Of a stretch of DNA of 64,000 bases, positions 27,827 to 36,701 are shown piece by piece. The position numbers were made by a program, and so were the translations under genes. The notes beneath the pieces were generated by a model that was given only the letters and a program-made list of their open reading frames with translations, ran no database searches and was not told the DNA's origin. This DNA is from SIG435 sp045530725. GTDB taxonomy: Bacteria; Bacillota; Clostridia; UMGS1810. The first letter of the stretch is position 1. Each line of letters starts with the position of its first letter. The stretch spans positions 46,870 through 110,869 of the forward strand of contig JAZSCT010000021.1 of assembly GCA_045530725.1 (NCBI GenBank). Direction: 5' to 3'.

Positions 27827-28978
27827 ATGAGAATGAAAAAAAATATTTTTTCTTCCATCAGATTCAAAAAACCAGAACCAAAAACAATGATAATTCTCAT
27901 TGTTCTCATACTGGCTATGGCAGGACTATTATACATAAATGCTCATCCTCCCATACGTCACTCAATAATAAGGTTTTTTAATCCCGATTTCACTCCTGTA
28001 GAATATCAGCTTGAAGTGAAGGATACCGATTCCACACTTTTTGCCAGAGTAAAAGACAAAGTTTTTCTCATATCAGGAGAAGGTCTTATTCAGACAGATG
28101 AAAAACTTAATACCAAAACCTTTTTAAATCAGTCAGGCTCCAAGCCTCAGATTGAATCTCAAAAGGATAACTACATTCAGTTCTTTTCAGGGTCAAAAAC
28201 AGCCTTTGCAGGAAATATCAAGTCTCCACGTGAAATCAAATGTAATGGAAATGTGATAACTGCCACCATAAACAAAAACGGATATTATGCAATAGCCACC
28301 GAAGAAAAGGGCTACAAGGCACTTATTACCGTATATAATACCAAAGACGAAGAGATTTTCAAGTGGCATTCTGCTGACAACTATATAACAGGATTGTCAC
28401 TTTCTCCCGACAACAAAACCCTTGCGGCAAGCACAATGAACTATGGAGAAGACAAACAAAAAAATATGCTTTATGTATTCAAATTTTCTCAGGAGAAGCC
28501 TCTTTCTTTGACAGAAATCAAATCAAACTTCATGGCAAAAGTAAAATATGTGTCTTCTTCAAAAATCCTCATTGTATCATCTGATGACATTCTTATGATT
28601 TCTCCCAAAGGAAATATTTTGTGGCAGACATCCTTTGACGGAGAAAAACTCATTGACTATTCAATAAATGATTCTTCTGTTGTGACTGCAAATCTGTCAA
28701 CATCTGCACTTCTCGGAAAGACCGTGGTAAACATATATAACTACAATGGACAGAAAACAGGAAGTTTTGACAATTCGGAAGATCTTATCGATCTTGATTC
28801 AACGTCAGATACAATTCTTGTAACAAACAAAAAATCCATCCACGTCATAGACAAAAAAGGCAATGAAACAAATAATATAAAATTTGCAAAAGATATCAAA
28901 CAAGGTTTGCTTTTCGGTGACTCAGGCTATGCGGCTGTTGTCACAGGAAATGTAATGCATAGTGTAAAAATTGACTAA
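27827..28978 (+). CDS. DUF5711-family membrane-anchored protein
   Basis: A 383-aa protein with a basic N-terminus, one membrane helix (about 21-40, TMIILIVLILAMAGLLYIN) and a long beta-rich external domain in repeated units such as GNILWQTSFDGEKLIDYSIN and DTILVTNKKSIHVIDKKG, consistent with a beta-propeller-like fold. It fits DUF5711, a Clostridia family of unknown role. AAAGGAG precedes ATG 27827. It is followed 15 bp later by a CvpA gene, a pairing that suggests an envelope function. Confidence 0.8.
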   Translation: MRMKKNIFSSIRFKKPEPKTMIILIVLILAMAGLLYINAHPPIRHSIIRFFNPDFTPVEYQLEVKDTDSTLFARVKDKVFLISGEGLIQTDEKLNTKTFLNQSGSKPQIESQKDNYIQFFSGSKTAFAGNIKSPREIKCNGNVITATINKNGYYAIATEEKGYKALITVYNTKDEEIFKWHSADNYITGLSLSPDNKTLAASTMNYGEDKQKNMLYVFKFSQEKPLSLTEIKSNFMAKVKYVSSSKILIVSSDDILMISPKGNILWQTSFDGEKLIDYSINDSSVVTANLSTSALLGKTVVNIYNYNGQKTGSFDNSEDLIDLDSTSDTILVTNKKSIHVIDKKGNETNNIKFAKDIKQGLLFGDSGYAAVVTGNVMHSVKID

Positions 28979-28993
28979 AAAGGAGTTTTCTCC

Positions 28994-29641
28994 ATGGAAG
29001 TATTGAAATATCTTGCAGATGCAGTCACCATACTGGTGCTTGTCGTTTTTGCAATAGTGGGTATGAAGAGAGGATTTGTCCGATCACTTCTTCATTCTGC
29101 CTCATTTTTTATAGCAATTATTGCATGCTTCTGCTTTGCAAATCCCATCACAGATCTGATTGTCACATCAGATATGGGCATATCTGTCAAAGAATATATA
29201 TACAATCTTATACTTACTCCCGTAAAGGAAGCACCCCAGATGCTTCTTGGCGATTTGTCCCTTCCTGAGTTTCTCATCAAGGGAATCAGCGAATCCCAGC
29301 CTGTAATAGACATAGCAGAATCACTTTCACTAAATATATCAAACACAATAATCAGCGTTGTTGTCTTTATTTTGCTTTTTATCCTGACAAAGTTTGCGCT
29401 GAAAATCCTTGACAAAACCCTTGGGCATATTACTTCCCTCCCCCTTATCAAACAACTCAATTCATTTCTTGGCGGGATTATGGGTATAATAAGCGGTGTA
29501 TTGTGGATATATGTGATACTTACAATCCTTGCGGCATTTTCCTTTGTGCCACAGATTGAACCTTTGATAGAAATCATTACAGAATCTGAAATTTTGTTTT
29601 TCTTATACGAAAACAATATTATTCTTGGACTGTTTTCATAA
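28994..29641 (+). CDS. CvpA-family membrane protein
   Basis: A 215-aa protein with about four membrane helices. The N-terminal segment ILVVFAIVGMKRGFVRSLL carries the G-x-K/R-G-F pattern of the CvpA/colicin V production family. In other bacteria CvpA is linked to envelope integrity; its function here is not known. AAAGGAG lies before ATG 28994. It forms a unit with the DUF5711 gene and possibly corA. Confidence 0.85.
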   Translation: MEVLKYLADAVTILVLVVFAIVGMKRGFVRSLLHSASFFIAIIACFCFANPITDLIVTSDMGISVKEYIYNLILTPVKEAPQMLLGDLSLPEFLIKGISESQPVIDIAESLSLNISNTIISVVVFILLFILTKFALKILDKTLGHITSLPLIKQLNSFLGGIMGIISGVLWIYVILTILAAFSFVPQIEPLIEIITESEILFFLYENNIILGLFS

Positions 29642-29667
29642 GAACTCTCTTTAAGGAGGTGTCATGA

Positions 29668-30606
29668 ATGCTTAACTACTTCAAAAGCGAAAACGGGATA
29701 TTGAAAGAAATCGAAACAATGGAGAAAGACTGCTGGGTAAACTTAGTGGCTCCTACTCCTGAGGAAATAGAAAAAATAATCAGAGATACAAGTATTGAGC
29801 CTGACTTTATCAAAAGCGCACTTGACGAAGAAGAAACTTCCCACATCGACCAGGAAGACGGTGCTACTCTCATTACGGTGGATATTCCTTACGCCACCAA
29901 CTCTGACGGTGCAATCATCTATTCCACAATGCCTATAGGTATCATTGTCACTTCCGACAATGTTATTACCGTTTGTCTTAAAGAAAATTCCATCATAAGA
30001 GAACTTTCTTCAGGCAAACAAAAGGGAATAAGCACAAGTTTCAAGACAAGATTTATCCTTCAACTTCTCTACAAAGTGTCGGTAAGATACCTGCAGTACC
30101 TTCGTCAGATTGACAAGATATCAAAAGATGTGGAAAACCAACTGAGAAAATCCATGAAAAATCAGGAACTTATCCAACTTCTCGACTTGGAAAAATCCCT
30201 TGTATATTTATCCACATCACTTAAAGGTAACGAAGCAACCATTATGAGGCTTTCCAGAGGAAAGTTTATCAAAATGTATGAAGAGGACGAAGATATCCTT
30301 GATGATGTATTGCTTGAACTCAAACAGGCCATAGAGATGAGTAATATTTATTCAAACATCCTGTCAGGTACCATGGATGCATTTGCGTCTATTATTTCAA
30401 ACAACTTAAACATCGTCATGAAAGTCCTTGCAGAAATTACAATCATCCTTGCTATCCCCACAATTATCACATCTTTTTACGGAATGAATGTGGTGGGACT
30501 GCCCTTTGCGAACAGTCCCCTGGGAATACCCTTTGTGATTCTTCTTACAATCATCATAGCACTTATCACTACACTTGTGATTATGAAGGGTAAATTTTTT
30601 AAGTAA
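29668..30606 (+). CDS. corA: CorA-family Mg2+ (Co2+/Ni2+) channel
   Basis: Pentameric magnesium channel subunit, 312 aa. It has an alpha/beta cytosolic N-domain, a long stalk helix (about 130-245) and two C-terminal membrane helices. The selectivity signature YGMNV follows the first helix near 271, and the external loop reads GLPFANSPLG. AAGGAGG precedes ATG 29668. In many genomes an M-box riboswitch controls magnesium channels; none was seen here. Confidence 0.95.
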   Translation: MLNYFKSENGILKEIETMEKDCWVNLVAPTPEEIEKIIRDTSIEPDFIKSALDEEETSHIDQEDGATLITVDIPYATNSDGAIIYSTMPIGIIVTSDNVITVCLKENSIIRELSSGKQKGISTSFKTRFILQLLYKVSVRYLQYLRQIDKISKDVENQLRKSMKNQELIQLLDLEKSLVYLSTSLKGNEATIMRLSRGKFIKMYEEDEDILDDVLLELKQAIEMSNIYSNILSGTMDAFASIISNNLNIVMKVLAEITIILAIPTIITSFYGMNVVGLPFANSPLGIPFVILLTIIIALITTLVIMKGKFFK

Positions 30607-30623
30607 AATATCATAAAAAATAT

Positions 30624-30668
30624 AAACCTGACAAAAATTTTCAGCAAAAATTTTTGTCAGGTTTTTTT
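30624..30668. terminator. Bidirectional terminator between corA and the SDR gene
   Basis: AAACCTGACAAAAATTTT and AAAATTTTTGTCAGGTTT form a long stem with a short loop, with T runs on both strands. The right arm overlaps the SDR stop codon at 30667, so it serves both convergent genes. Confidence 0.9.
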
Positions 30669-31419
30669 ACATCTTCTTACTCTGTATTCTGTATGCTATC
30701 TTTGCAAGTAAGGTTTCGGGGAGAAACTTCTGAAGACTTACAAGAAATCTCATACCGAACCCGGGAATGATGATGGTCTTTCCCTTTAGTGCTTTCTTTA
30801 TGGCATATTTTGCCACATAGTCACTTTTGAGAGCAGAAAGGCTGAATTTCACATTTGCCACTTTGTCAAACTCTGTGCTTACAGGTCCCGGGCAAAGACA
30901 GGAAAGTTTCACATTTTTCTTTTCCCGCTTTTTCATTTCTTCATTTACTGCAAGAGTAAGCCTCATTACATATGCCTTGGTTGCATAATATGTTGCAAGT
31001 AGCGGCCCCGGAAGAAAAGCGGCAGAACTTGCCACATTAAGTATTCTTCCTTTGCCCTTTTTGTCAAAGATTTTCACAAATTCCTTTGTGATTATATGAA
31101 GTGCTGTGATATTTAAGTCTATCATCTCAAGTTCTTTTGAAAGGTCTGTCTCGGAAAAGAACCCAAGGTGACCGAATCCCGCATTGTTTATCACAAAATC
31201 TATGTCCTCGTCTTTGATTTGTTCCACGAACTCCGTACATTTCTCTCTGTCTGACAAATCCACAGAATATATCTCCACATTATCTCCAAGTTCATTTTTT
31301 AAACTTTCTAGTCGTTCATATCTTCTTGCCGCAAGGATAAGGCTATATCCCATTCTGTGGAGTTCTTTTGCCATATCCAAGCCTATTCCCGAAGATGCTC
31401 CTGTAATCAATGCTCTCAT
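30667..31419 (-). CDS. Short-chain dehydrogenase/reductase
   Basis: A 250-aa classical SDR. The cofactor motif ITGASSGIGLDMA lies at residues 4-16, NNAGFG near 87, the catalytic Ser in NVASSAAFLPGP near 135-142 and YxxxK as YYATK near 149-153. Arg33-type residues after the second strand suggest NADPH. The substrate is not predictable. It starts 4 bp after the pdxK stop, so the two are co-transcribed; the link to vitamin B6 is positional only. Confidence 0.9.
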   Translation of the reverse strand: MRALITGASSGIGLDMAKELHRMGYSLILAARRYERLESLKNELGDNVEIYSVDLSDREKCTEFVEQIKDEDIDFVINNAGFGHLGFFSETDLSKELEMIDLNITALHIITKEFVKIFDKKGKGRILNVASSAAFLPGPLLATYYATKAYVMRLTLAVNEEMKKREKKNVKLSCLCPGPVSTEFDKVANVKFSLSALKSDYVAKYAIKKALKGKTIIIPGFGMRFLVSLQKFLPETLLAKIAYRIQSKKM

Positions 31420-31423
31420 ATTT

Positions 31424-32272
31424 CTATTTTTCTCCCACTATTTCTTTAATCAATCTATCTACTGCGATTCCTTCCAGTTTGTCTATTCCCATTTCGGAGG
31501 ATTCCTTCACACCGATACAGGTGATTTTTGATGCAAATTTCACCGCGTCTTCAAAAGTCATTCCCCTTGTTGCCCCACCTGTAAGAAGTGATGCAAACAC
31601 ATCTCCCGTTCCGCAGTACGCACCGTAGGACTCCTTCTCGCTTACCGAAAAGAATCTTTTGTTACCGCTTTCATAACAGTAGTTGATAATTCTGTCTTTT
31701 CTTCTCAGCCCCGTAATTACCACATTTTTGCATCCTAAATCTGCAATTTTCAATGCGATTTGTTGTGCAGCGTCATCGCTGATTTCTTCTGAGGTATAAT
31801 TTGTATCAGAAAGTATGCAGGCTTCTGTCACATTTGGCGTTGCATAGTCGGATACAGACACAAGTCTCTTCATATCCTCACACATATCCTTTGTATATGT
31901 GGGATAGGTCTTGCCTTCATCACCCATAACAGGATCTACAAGAAGAATGGTAGATTCCTTCTTGAAATATTCTGCAAACTTAAGTACACAGTCTATCTGT
32001 GAGTGCGACCCGAGAAACCCCGTATATATTGATGAAAATTCCAATGGTGGATCTGCCTTTTTCCATTGTTCCAGATACATATCTATCTTCTCTGTATAAT
32101 CGTCAAAAAAGTAGTCATCATACCCTGTGTGATTTGATAGTATCGCCGTAGGCACAGGCGCACAATGAAATCCCATTGCCGTAAGTATGGGTATTGCTAC
32201 AGTAAGGGAACACCGTGACCAGCCCGAAAAGTCGTTTATTGCTGCTATTCTTTTTATCTTTAAATCATTCAT
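31424..32272 (-). CDS. pdxK: Pyridoxal/pyridoxamine kinase
   Basis: Ribokinase-fold enzyme that phosphorylates B6 vitamers for salvage. The 282-aa product shows INDFSGWSRCSLTVAIPIL at the N-terminus, VDPVMGDEGKTYPTY near 110, the TPNVTEA block near 150 and the anion-hole signature YCGTGDVFASLL near 225. It matches the clostridial pyridoxamine kinase group. Transcribed on minus with the SDR gene downstream. Confidence 0.9.
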   Translation of the reverse strand: MNDLKIKRIAAINDFSGWSRCSLTVAIPILTAMGFHCAPVPTAILSNHTGYDDYFFDDYTEKIDMYLEQWKKADPPLEFSSIYTGFLGSHSQIDCVLKFAEYFKKESTILLVDPVMGDEGKTYPTYTKDMCEDMKRLVSVSDYATPNVTEACILSDTNYTSEEISDDAAQQIALKIADLGCKNVVITGLRRKDRIINYCYESGNKRFFSVSEKESYGAYCGTGDVFASLLTGGATRGMTFEDAVKFASKITCIGVKESSEMGIDKLEGIAVDRLIKEIVGEK

Positions 32273-32415
32273 AATCTTTGCCCCGTTGATTTTTTCTTAA
32301 ATTTTATCACAGAATAAAGGTTTTTTCAAGTATATACCCAATGAATAAAAGATGCTTATAAAGGCTATAATATTTTCTGAGGACAAACCTCATATTTTAT
32401 TTAAGGAGATTAAAT

Positions 32416-32589
32416 ATGACAGAAAACAATGTAATTTCAGGTATCAAATGCGAAGCAAAAAACTGTAAACATCATACTGCAAACGACTACTGCACAGCAG
32501 GTCATATCCAGGTGGAATGTAAAGACGCTACCACAAAGAGTGAAACATTCTGCAAAACATTCGAAAAGAACGAAAACTGCTGCAACTAA
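32416..32589 (+). CDS. DUF1540 small Cys-rich protein
   Basis: A 57-aa protein with the DUF1540 cysteine pattern: IKCEAKNCKHHTANDYCTAGHIQVEC, then ETFCKTFEK and a final NCCN. The cysteines probably bind a metal; the family is common in spore formers and has no fixed function. AAGGAG precedes ATG 32416 by 8 nt. A TATAAT-like box is at 32366-32371. A strong terminator follows, so it is a single-gene unit. Confidence 0.88.
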   Translation: MTENNVISGIKCEAKNCKHHTANDYCTAGHIQVECKDATTKSETFCKTFEKNENCCN

Positions 32590-32604
32590 GGCTTGTCATA
32601 TAGC

Positions 32605-32645
32605 AAAACTATACCATTGGGGACGATCCCTGATGGTATAGTTTT
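32605..32645 (+). terminator. Hairpin terminator with GGGACGATCCC centre
   Basis: AAAACTATACCAT and ATGGTATAGTTTT arms surround GGGGACGATCCCTG, followed by T residues, 15 bp after the DUF1540 stop. Same centre type as the hairpins at 1.7 and 8.4-8.5 kb. Confidence 0.8.
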
Positions 32646-32679
32646 TAAAAAAATATCAGTGGAAATTACCGAAATAATT

Positions 32680-32823
32680 ATGTTTAAAAAAATATCTTAT
32701 ATAATAATATCTATCATTATAATACTTCTTATCATTATTTCAATTTATCTTAATTTTAACAAAAACACTTCCCCGAAAAGAGGGACACTAGTCAGGAGTG
32801 AAACACATTGGCATTTAAGATGA
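32680..32823 (+). CDS. Possible tiny membrane peptide before spoVAC
   Basis: A 47-codon frame from ATG 32680 whose residues about 4-26 are almost all Ile/Leu, a plausible membrane helix, with a basic tail. It has no clear ribosome site, and its end overlaps the spoVAC start. AT-rich DNA can give such frames by chance, so this is a weak candidate. Confidence 0.25.
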   Translation: MFKKISYIIISIIIILLIIISIYLNFNKNTSPKRGTLVRSETHWHLR

Positions 32824-33263
32824 CAGACAAAGACTATGACAAAATGGTCAAAAAGACTTCCCCCAATTCAAAAATCTTCCTTGATACATCTCTCGCCTTC
32901 ATAATCGGAGGGACTATCTGTATGATAGGTCAGATTCTTACAAATCTTTACTTAAGACTTAATATAGACAAAGAAACTGCATCAAATCTCACATCAGTAT
33001 CTATGATATTTATTGGTGCTTTTCTTACCTCCTTGAATATATACGGAGATATTGCCCGTTTTGGCGGAGCAGGTACTCTTGTGCCAATTACAGGCTTTGC
33101 AAACAGCGTAGTAAGTTCTGCAATGGAATTTAAATCCGAAGGGTTCATCATGGGTCTTGGTACAAAGATATTTACCATAGCAGGTCCTGTGGTGGTATAT
33201 GCCATAATATCAGGTGTGGTATGCGGAATACTAAAATATATTATGCTTATGTTCGGGGGTTAA
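32808..33263 (+). CDS. spoVAC: Stage V sporulation protein AC
   Basis: Inner-membrane channel component for Ca-dipicolinate movement into and out of the spore; SpoVAC has been linked to mechanosensitive gating. The 151-aa protein has four hydrophobic segments, with GAGTLVPITGFANSVVSSAMEFKSEGF as the family hallmark. The start is TTG 32808 with AGGAG 9 nt upstream. It is followed after 1 bp by spoVAD. Expression is expected in the forespore under sigma G; I could not define that promoter. Confidence 0.95.
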   Translation: MAFKMTDKDYDKMVKKTSPNSKIFLDTSLAFIIGGTICMIGQILTNLYLRLNIDKETASNLTSVSMIFIGAFLTSLNIYGDIARFGGAGTLVPITGFANSVVSSAMEFKSEGFIMGLGTKIFTIAGPVVVYAIISGVVCGILKYIMLMFGG

Positions 33264-33264
33264 T

Positions 33265-34281
33265 ATGCAAAAAAAGATTGGTAGGCAAACAGTTAAGTTT
33301 CAATCACCCATAATAATCAACGGTGCTTTTTCTTCTGTGGGAAAAAAGGAATCCCAGGGACCTTTAGGCGAATATTTCGACAAAAAATATTCCGATGACA
33401 AAATGAATCAGTCATCTTTTGAAAAAGCAGAAAGTGAACTTATGAAAGGGACAGTTCTTGGTGCAATGAGCAAAGCACAGTTGACTTTTGACAAAATCGA
33501 CTATATATTCTCAGGGGATCTTCTCAATCAATGTATAAGCACCACCTTTGCCATCAAGGATTTCGGCATACCTTTCTTCGGAATATTCGGCGCATGTTCC
33601 ACCATGTGCGAGGGATTGAGCCTTGGTTCTATGGCTATTGACGGAGGCTTTGCCAAAAATGTAATAGCAGTCACTTCAAGTCACTTCTGTTCTGCAGAAA
33701 GGCAGTTCCGTTTCCCACTTGAATACGGTGGGGCAAGGACTCCCACAGCACAATGGACTGTGACAGGCAGCGGTGCAGTCATTCTTTCAAAAGAGGGCAA
33801 CGGACCATCTGTCACTCATATAACTACGGGAAAGATTGTTGATATGGGCATCAAAGATGCCAACAATATGGGCGCCGCTATGGCACCTGCGGCGGCAGAT
33901 GTGATAAAGACTCACCTTCTTGAAACAAAAAGAGATCCTTCCTACTATGATCTTATTGTGACAGGAGACCTTGGTAAGGTGGGAATGGATATAAATATCA
34001 GACTTCTGAAATCCCACTCCATTGATATACAGGCTAACTACTCTGATTGCGGAGATATGATATTTGATGCCGAAAAGCAAAATACAAAGTCAGGCGGTTC
34101 AGGGTGCGGATGCTGTGGATCGGTTTTTTGCGGATATTTTATGAAGAAACTGAGGGAAAAAAGCCTCAACCGCATACTTCTTGTGGCAACGGGAGCCCTT
34201 ATGAGCACCACAAGTTCAGGTCAGGGACTTACAATCCCCGGTATAGCACACGCTGTGGCAATCGAAAATATGGAGGGATGA
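33265..34281 (+). CDS. spoVAD: Stage V sporulation protein AD
   Basis: Thiolase-fold protein that binds dipicolinic acid outside the inner spore membrane. The 338-aa product shows the typical GDLLNQCISTTFAIKDFGIPFFGIFGACSTM block near 90, a FRFPLEYGGARTPTAQWTVTGSGA block near 152 and a Cys-rich GSGCGCCGSVF segment near 275. Located between spoVAC and spoVAE in the standard C-D-E order. Confidence 0.96.
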   Translation: MQKKIGRQTVKFQSPIIINGAFSSVGKKESQGPLGEYFDKKYSDDKMNQSSFEKAESELMKGTVLGAMSKAQLTFDKIDYIFSGDLLNQCISTTFAIKDFGIPFFGIFGACSTMCEGLSLGSMAIDGGFAKNVIAVTSSHFCSAERQFRFPLEYGGARTPTAQWTVTGSGAVILSKEGNGPSVTHITTGKIVDMGIKDANNMGAAMAPAAADVIKTHLLETKRDPSYYDLIVTGDLGKVGMDINIRLLKSHSIDIQANYSDCGDMIFDAEKQNTKSGGSGCGCCGSVFCGYFMKKLREKSLNRILLVATGALMSTTSSGQGLTIPGIAHAVAIENMEG

Positions 34282-34282
34282 T

Positions 34283-34642
34283 ATGACAGACAAGTTAATA
34301 TGGGCATTTCTTGTAGGCGGAAGTCTGTGCGCCATTGCCCAGATACTTATTGACCGCACAAGTATCACTCCTGCAAAAATAATGGTCATATATGTGGTAT
34401 CGGGTGCGGCACTTACGTTTTTTGGCATATATGAATATGTGGTGAAATTTGCAGGGGCAGGTGCCACAGTTCCCATCATAGGATTCGGATACTCTGTAGC
34501 AAAAGGCACTATAAAATCCGTCACAGAAAAGGGCGCCATAGGAATCCTTACAGGAGGTCTTACACAGACATCTGCAGGGATATGTGCGGCGGTGACTTTT
34601 GGATACATCGTGGCGTTAATACGAACCCCCAAATCCAAATAA
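34283..34642 (+). CDS. spoVAE: Stage V sporulation protein AE
   Basis: A 119-aa membrane protein with about four helices, the SpoVAEb type: GGSLCAIAQILIDRT at the N-terminus and FAGAGATVPIIGFGYSVAKG near 55, similar to SpoVAC. It completes a minimal three-gene spoVA operon; the upstream spoVAA and spoVAB and the downstream spoVAF found in Bacillus are absent. Repeat copy 4 begins 5 bp after its stop. Confidence 0.95.
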   Translation: MTDKLIWAFLVGGSLCAIAQILIDRTSITPAKIMVIYVVSGAALTFFGIYEYVVKFAGAGATVPIIGFGYSVAKGTIKSVTEKGAIGILTGGLTQTSAGICAAVTFGYIVALIRTPKSK

Positions 34643-34647
34643 AATAA

Positions 34648-34835
34648 GGAATGTAAAAATGCGATGTAGCGCAAAAGTGAAGGTTATATTATAATTTATT
34701 TTTATTGTAGAAAAACATCTTAGCGGATGTTTTTCTTTGTTTTTATTCACTTTTGCTTTGAACAAACATTCGCCTGCGGAGTATCACATACACCTTTGTC
34801 TCTGTTTGTCCAATCCATCACATTTTTCCTATTCC
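34648..34835 (-). repeat. Dispersed structured repeat, copy 4
   Basis: The shortest copy. Ends pair as GGAAT/ATTCC. On the minus strand: GGACAAACA/TGTTTGTTC, GGTGTAT/ATACTCC hairpin, GCAAAAGTGA/TCACTTTTGC (the compensated form of the GCAAAAAGCA stem in copy 3) and GAAAAACATCCGC/GATGTTTTTC. A fragment of its end, AATGCGATGTAGCGCAAA, recurs at about 34850-34868. With copy 4 it accounts for the gap before ade. Confidence 0.8.
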
Positions 34836-34947
34836 TTATATCTATTATTAAATGCGATGTAGCGCAAAGAGTACCTTCTTCTTCATTGACAAATCCACCA
34901 TAAATGATATAATTTATATATAAAAATCATTAAAAGGAATGATGAAA

Positions 34948-36636
34948 ATGAAACTGTTACTTTTTGGCGGAAATGTGATAAATGTATTTACAGGCGAAAC
35001 CGAAAAAGCCAATGTATTAATAGAAGATGACAAAATCATCGGCGTTGGTGACTACACTCCTGAGGATGCGGACATCACAGAAGACGTATCAGGAAAAACC
35101 CTCTGCCCGGGATTTATCGACGGGCATATACACATAGAAAGCACTATGCTTACACCTTCTGAACTTGCAAAAATCTCCCTTCCTCACGGCACCACATCCA
35201 TTGTGGCAGATCCTCACGAAATAGCCAATGTTTGCGGTGTAGGCGGAATAAAGTATATGATCGAAGCAAGTGAAGACATACCTATGAATGTGTATATCAA
35301 TATCCCTTCCTGTGTACCTTCCACACCCTTTGATGAATCAGGTGCAATCCTTGAAGCAGAGGATATAAAACCACTCTACAAAGAAAAAAGAGTAGTAGGC
35401 CTTGCGGAAATGATGAACTATCCGGGGGTAATATTCAAAGATGAATCTGTAATAAAGAAGATTACCGATGCACATATGGAAGGAAAAATCGTTGACGGTC
35501 ACGCACCATTCCTTTCAGGCAGAGACCTTGACAAATATGCCTCATATCTTATAGGAAGCGACCACGAATGCTCCAACACAGATGAAGCCATAGAAAAAAT
35601 CAGAAAAGGTCAGAGAATAATGATAAGACAAGGCACCGCCGCAAGAAACCTTGTGGATCTTCTGCCGCTCTTCGACCCGCCTTATAATCACAGATGCCTT
35701 CTTGTAACCGATGACCGTCATCCTGCAGACCTTATGAATGAAGGCCATATAGACTACATAATCCGTCTTGTGGGGCAAAACGGCAAATCAGTTATTACCG
35801 CAATACAAATGGCTACTATTCAGGCGGCAGAGTACTTCGGAATCAAAGGTGTGGGAGCAGTAGCCCCGGGCTACAGAGCAGATATCCTTGTACTTAACGA
35901 TCTTGAAACTGTGGATATAAAAGATGTATATTCTCACGGAAAAAAGGTAGTGGAAGACAAAGTAACAATGCCTTTTGCAAAGCCTGAGATAAGCAGTAAT
36001 CTTAAAGAAATCACCCTCAATTCGTTTCATCTTAAAGAACTCAAAAAGGATGACTTGTATATTGAGCCGAAGGCTTCAGAATGCAGAGTAATAGAAGTTA
36101 TCCCCGGTCAACTTATCACCAATGAAAAGATAATGACTATAAACTGGGACAAATCCAACGGCATAGACACAGACAGAGATATACTGAAACTTGCCGTTGT
36201 AGAAAGGCACAAAAATACAGGTCATATCGGGCTTGGATATATACACGGCATCGGACTTAAGAAAGGCGCTATAGCATCATCTGTTTCTCACGACTCACAC
36301 AATATTATCCTCATAGGGACAAATGATGAAGATATGGTAATCGCCGCAAATCATATAAGGGAATTCGGCGGAAATGTAGTAGTATGTGACGGTGAAATCA
36401 TATCAGAGATGAAACTCCCCGTTGCAGGTCTTATGGCAGATATGAGCGGTGAAGAGATCGCTTTGCAGAATGAAAATGTAAGAAAGGCTGTCCATACCCT
36501 TGGTGTAAATCACAATATTGAGCCATTTATGAATATGGCATTTGTAAGTCTGTCTGTTATCCCGTCACTTAAGATGACCACGCAGGGCCTTGTAAATGTA
36601 GATAAGATGGAGAGAACTTCTCTATACATCGACTGA
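34948..36636 (+). CDS. ade: Adenine deaminase
   Basis: Converts adenine to hypoxanthine for purine salvage. About 562 aa, in the amidohydrolase fold: metal-binding HIHIES near 65, PHGTTSIVADPHEIANVCG near 88, GHAPFLSG near 185, DDRHPADL near 255, and the late NAD-independent GLGYIHGIGLKKGAIASSVSHDSHN block near 425. Several ATGs lie together (34939, 34942, 34948); the third has the best spacing to AAAGGA. Single gene ending at a strong hairpin. Confidence 0.95.
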   Translation: MKLLLFGGNVINVFTGETEKANVLIEDDKIIGVGDYTPEDADITEDVSGKTLCPGFIDGHIHIESTMLTPSELAKISLPHGTTSIVADPHEIANVCGVGGIKYMIEASEDIPMNVYINIPSCVPSTPFDESGAILEAEDIKPLYKEKRVVGLAEMMNYPGVIFKDESVIKKITDAHMEGKIVDGHAPFLSGRDLDKYASYLIGSDHECSNTDEAIEKIRKGQRIMIRQGTAARNLVDLLPLFDPPYNHRCLLVTDDRHPADLMNEGHIDYIIRLVGQNGKSVITAIQMATIQAAEYFGIKGVGAVAPGYRADILVLNDLETVDIKDVYSHGKKVVEDKVTMPFAKPEISSNLKEITLNSFHLKELKKDDLYIEPKASECRVIEVIPGQLITNEKIMTINWDKSNGIDTDRDILKLAVVERHKNTGHIGLGYIHGIGLKKGAIASSVSHDSHNIILIGTNDEDMVIAANHIREFGGNVVVCDGEIISEMKLPVAGLMADMSGEEIALQNENVRKAVHTLGVNHNIEPFMNMAFVSLSVIPSLKMTTQGLVNVDKMERTSLYID

Positions 36637-36656
36637 AATCAAAAATAGCAAAAAAC

Positions 36657-36686
36657 AATGACTGTTCACTATTGAACAGTCATTGT
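36657..36686. terminator. Bidirectional terminator between ade and an XRE gene
   Basis: CAATGACTGTTCA and TGAACAGTCATTG form a perfect 13-bp stem with a 4-nt loop. It serves the convergent ade and minus-strand regulator genes. Confidence 0.85.
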
Positions 36687-36701
36687 ATTCTCTGTAAATA
36701 A

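Noticed and set aside
29600..29668. M-box riboswitch before corA
   Set aside because: There is only a 26-bp gap to the CvpA gene, too short for the motif.
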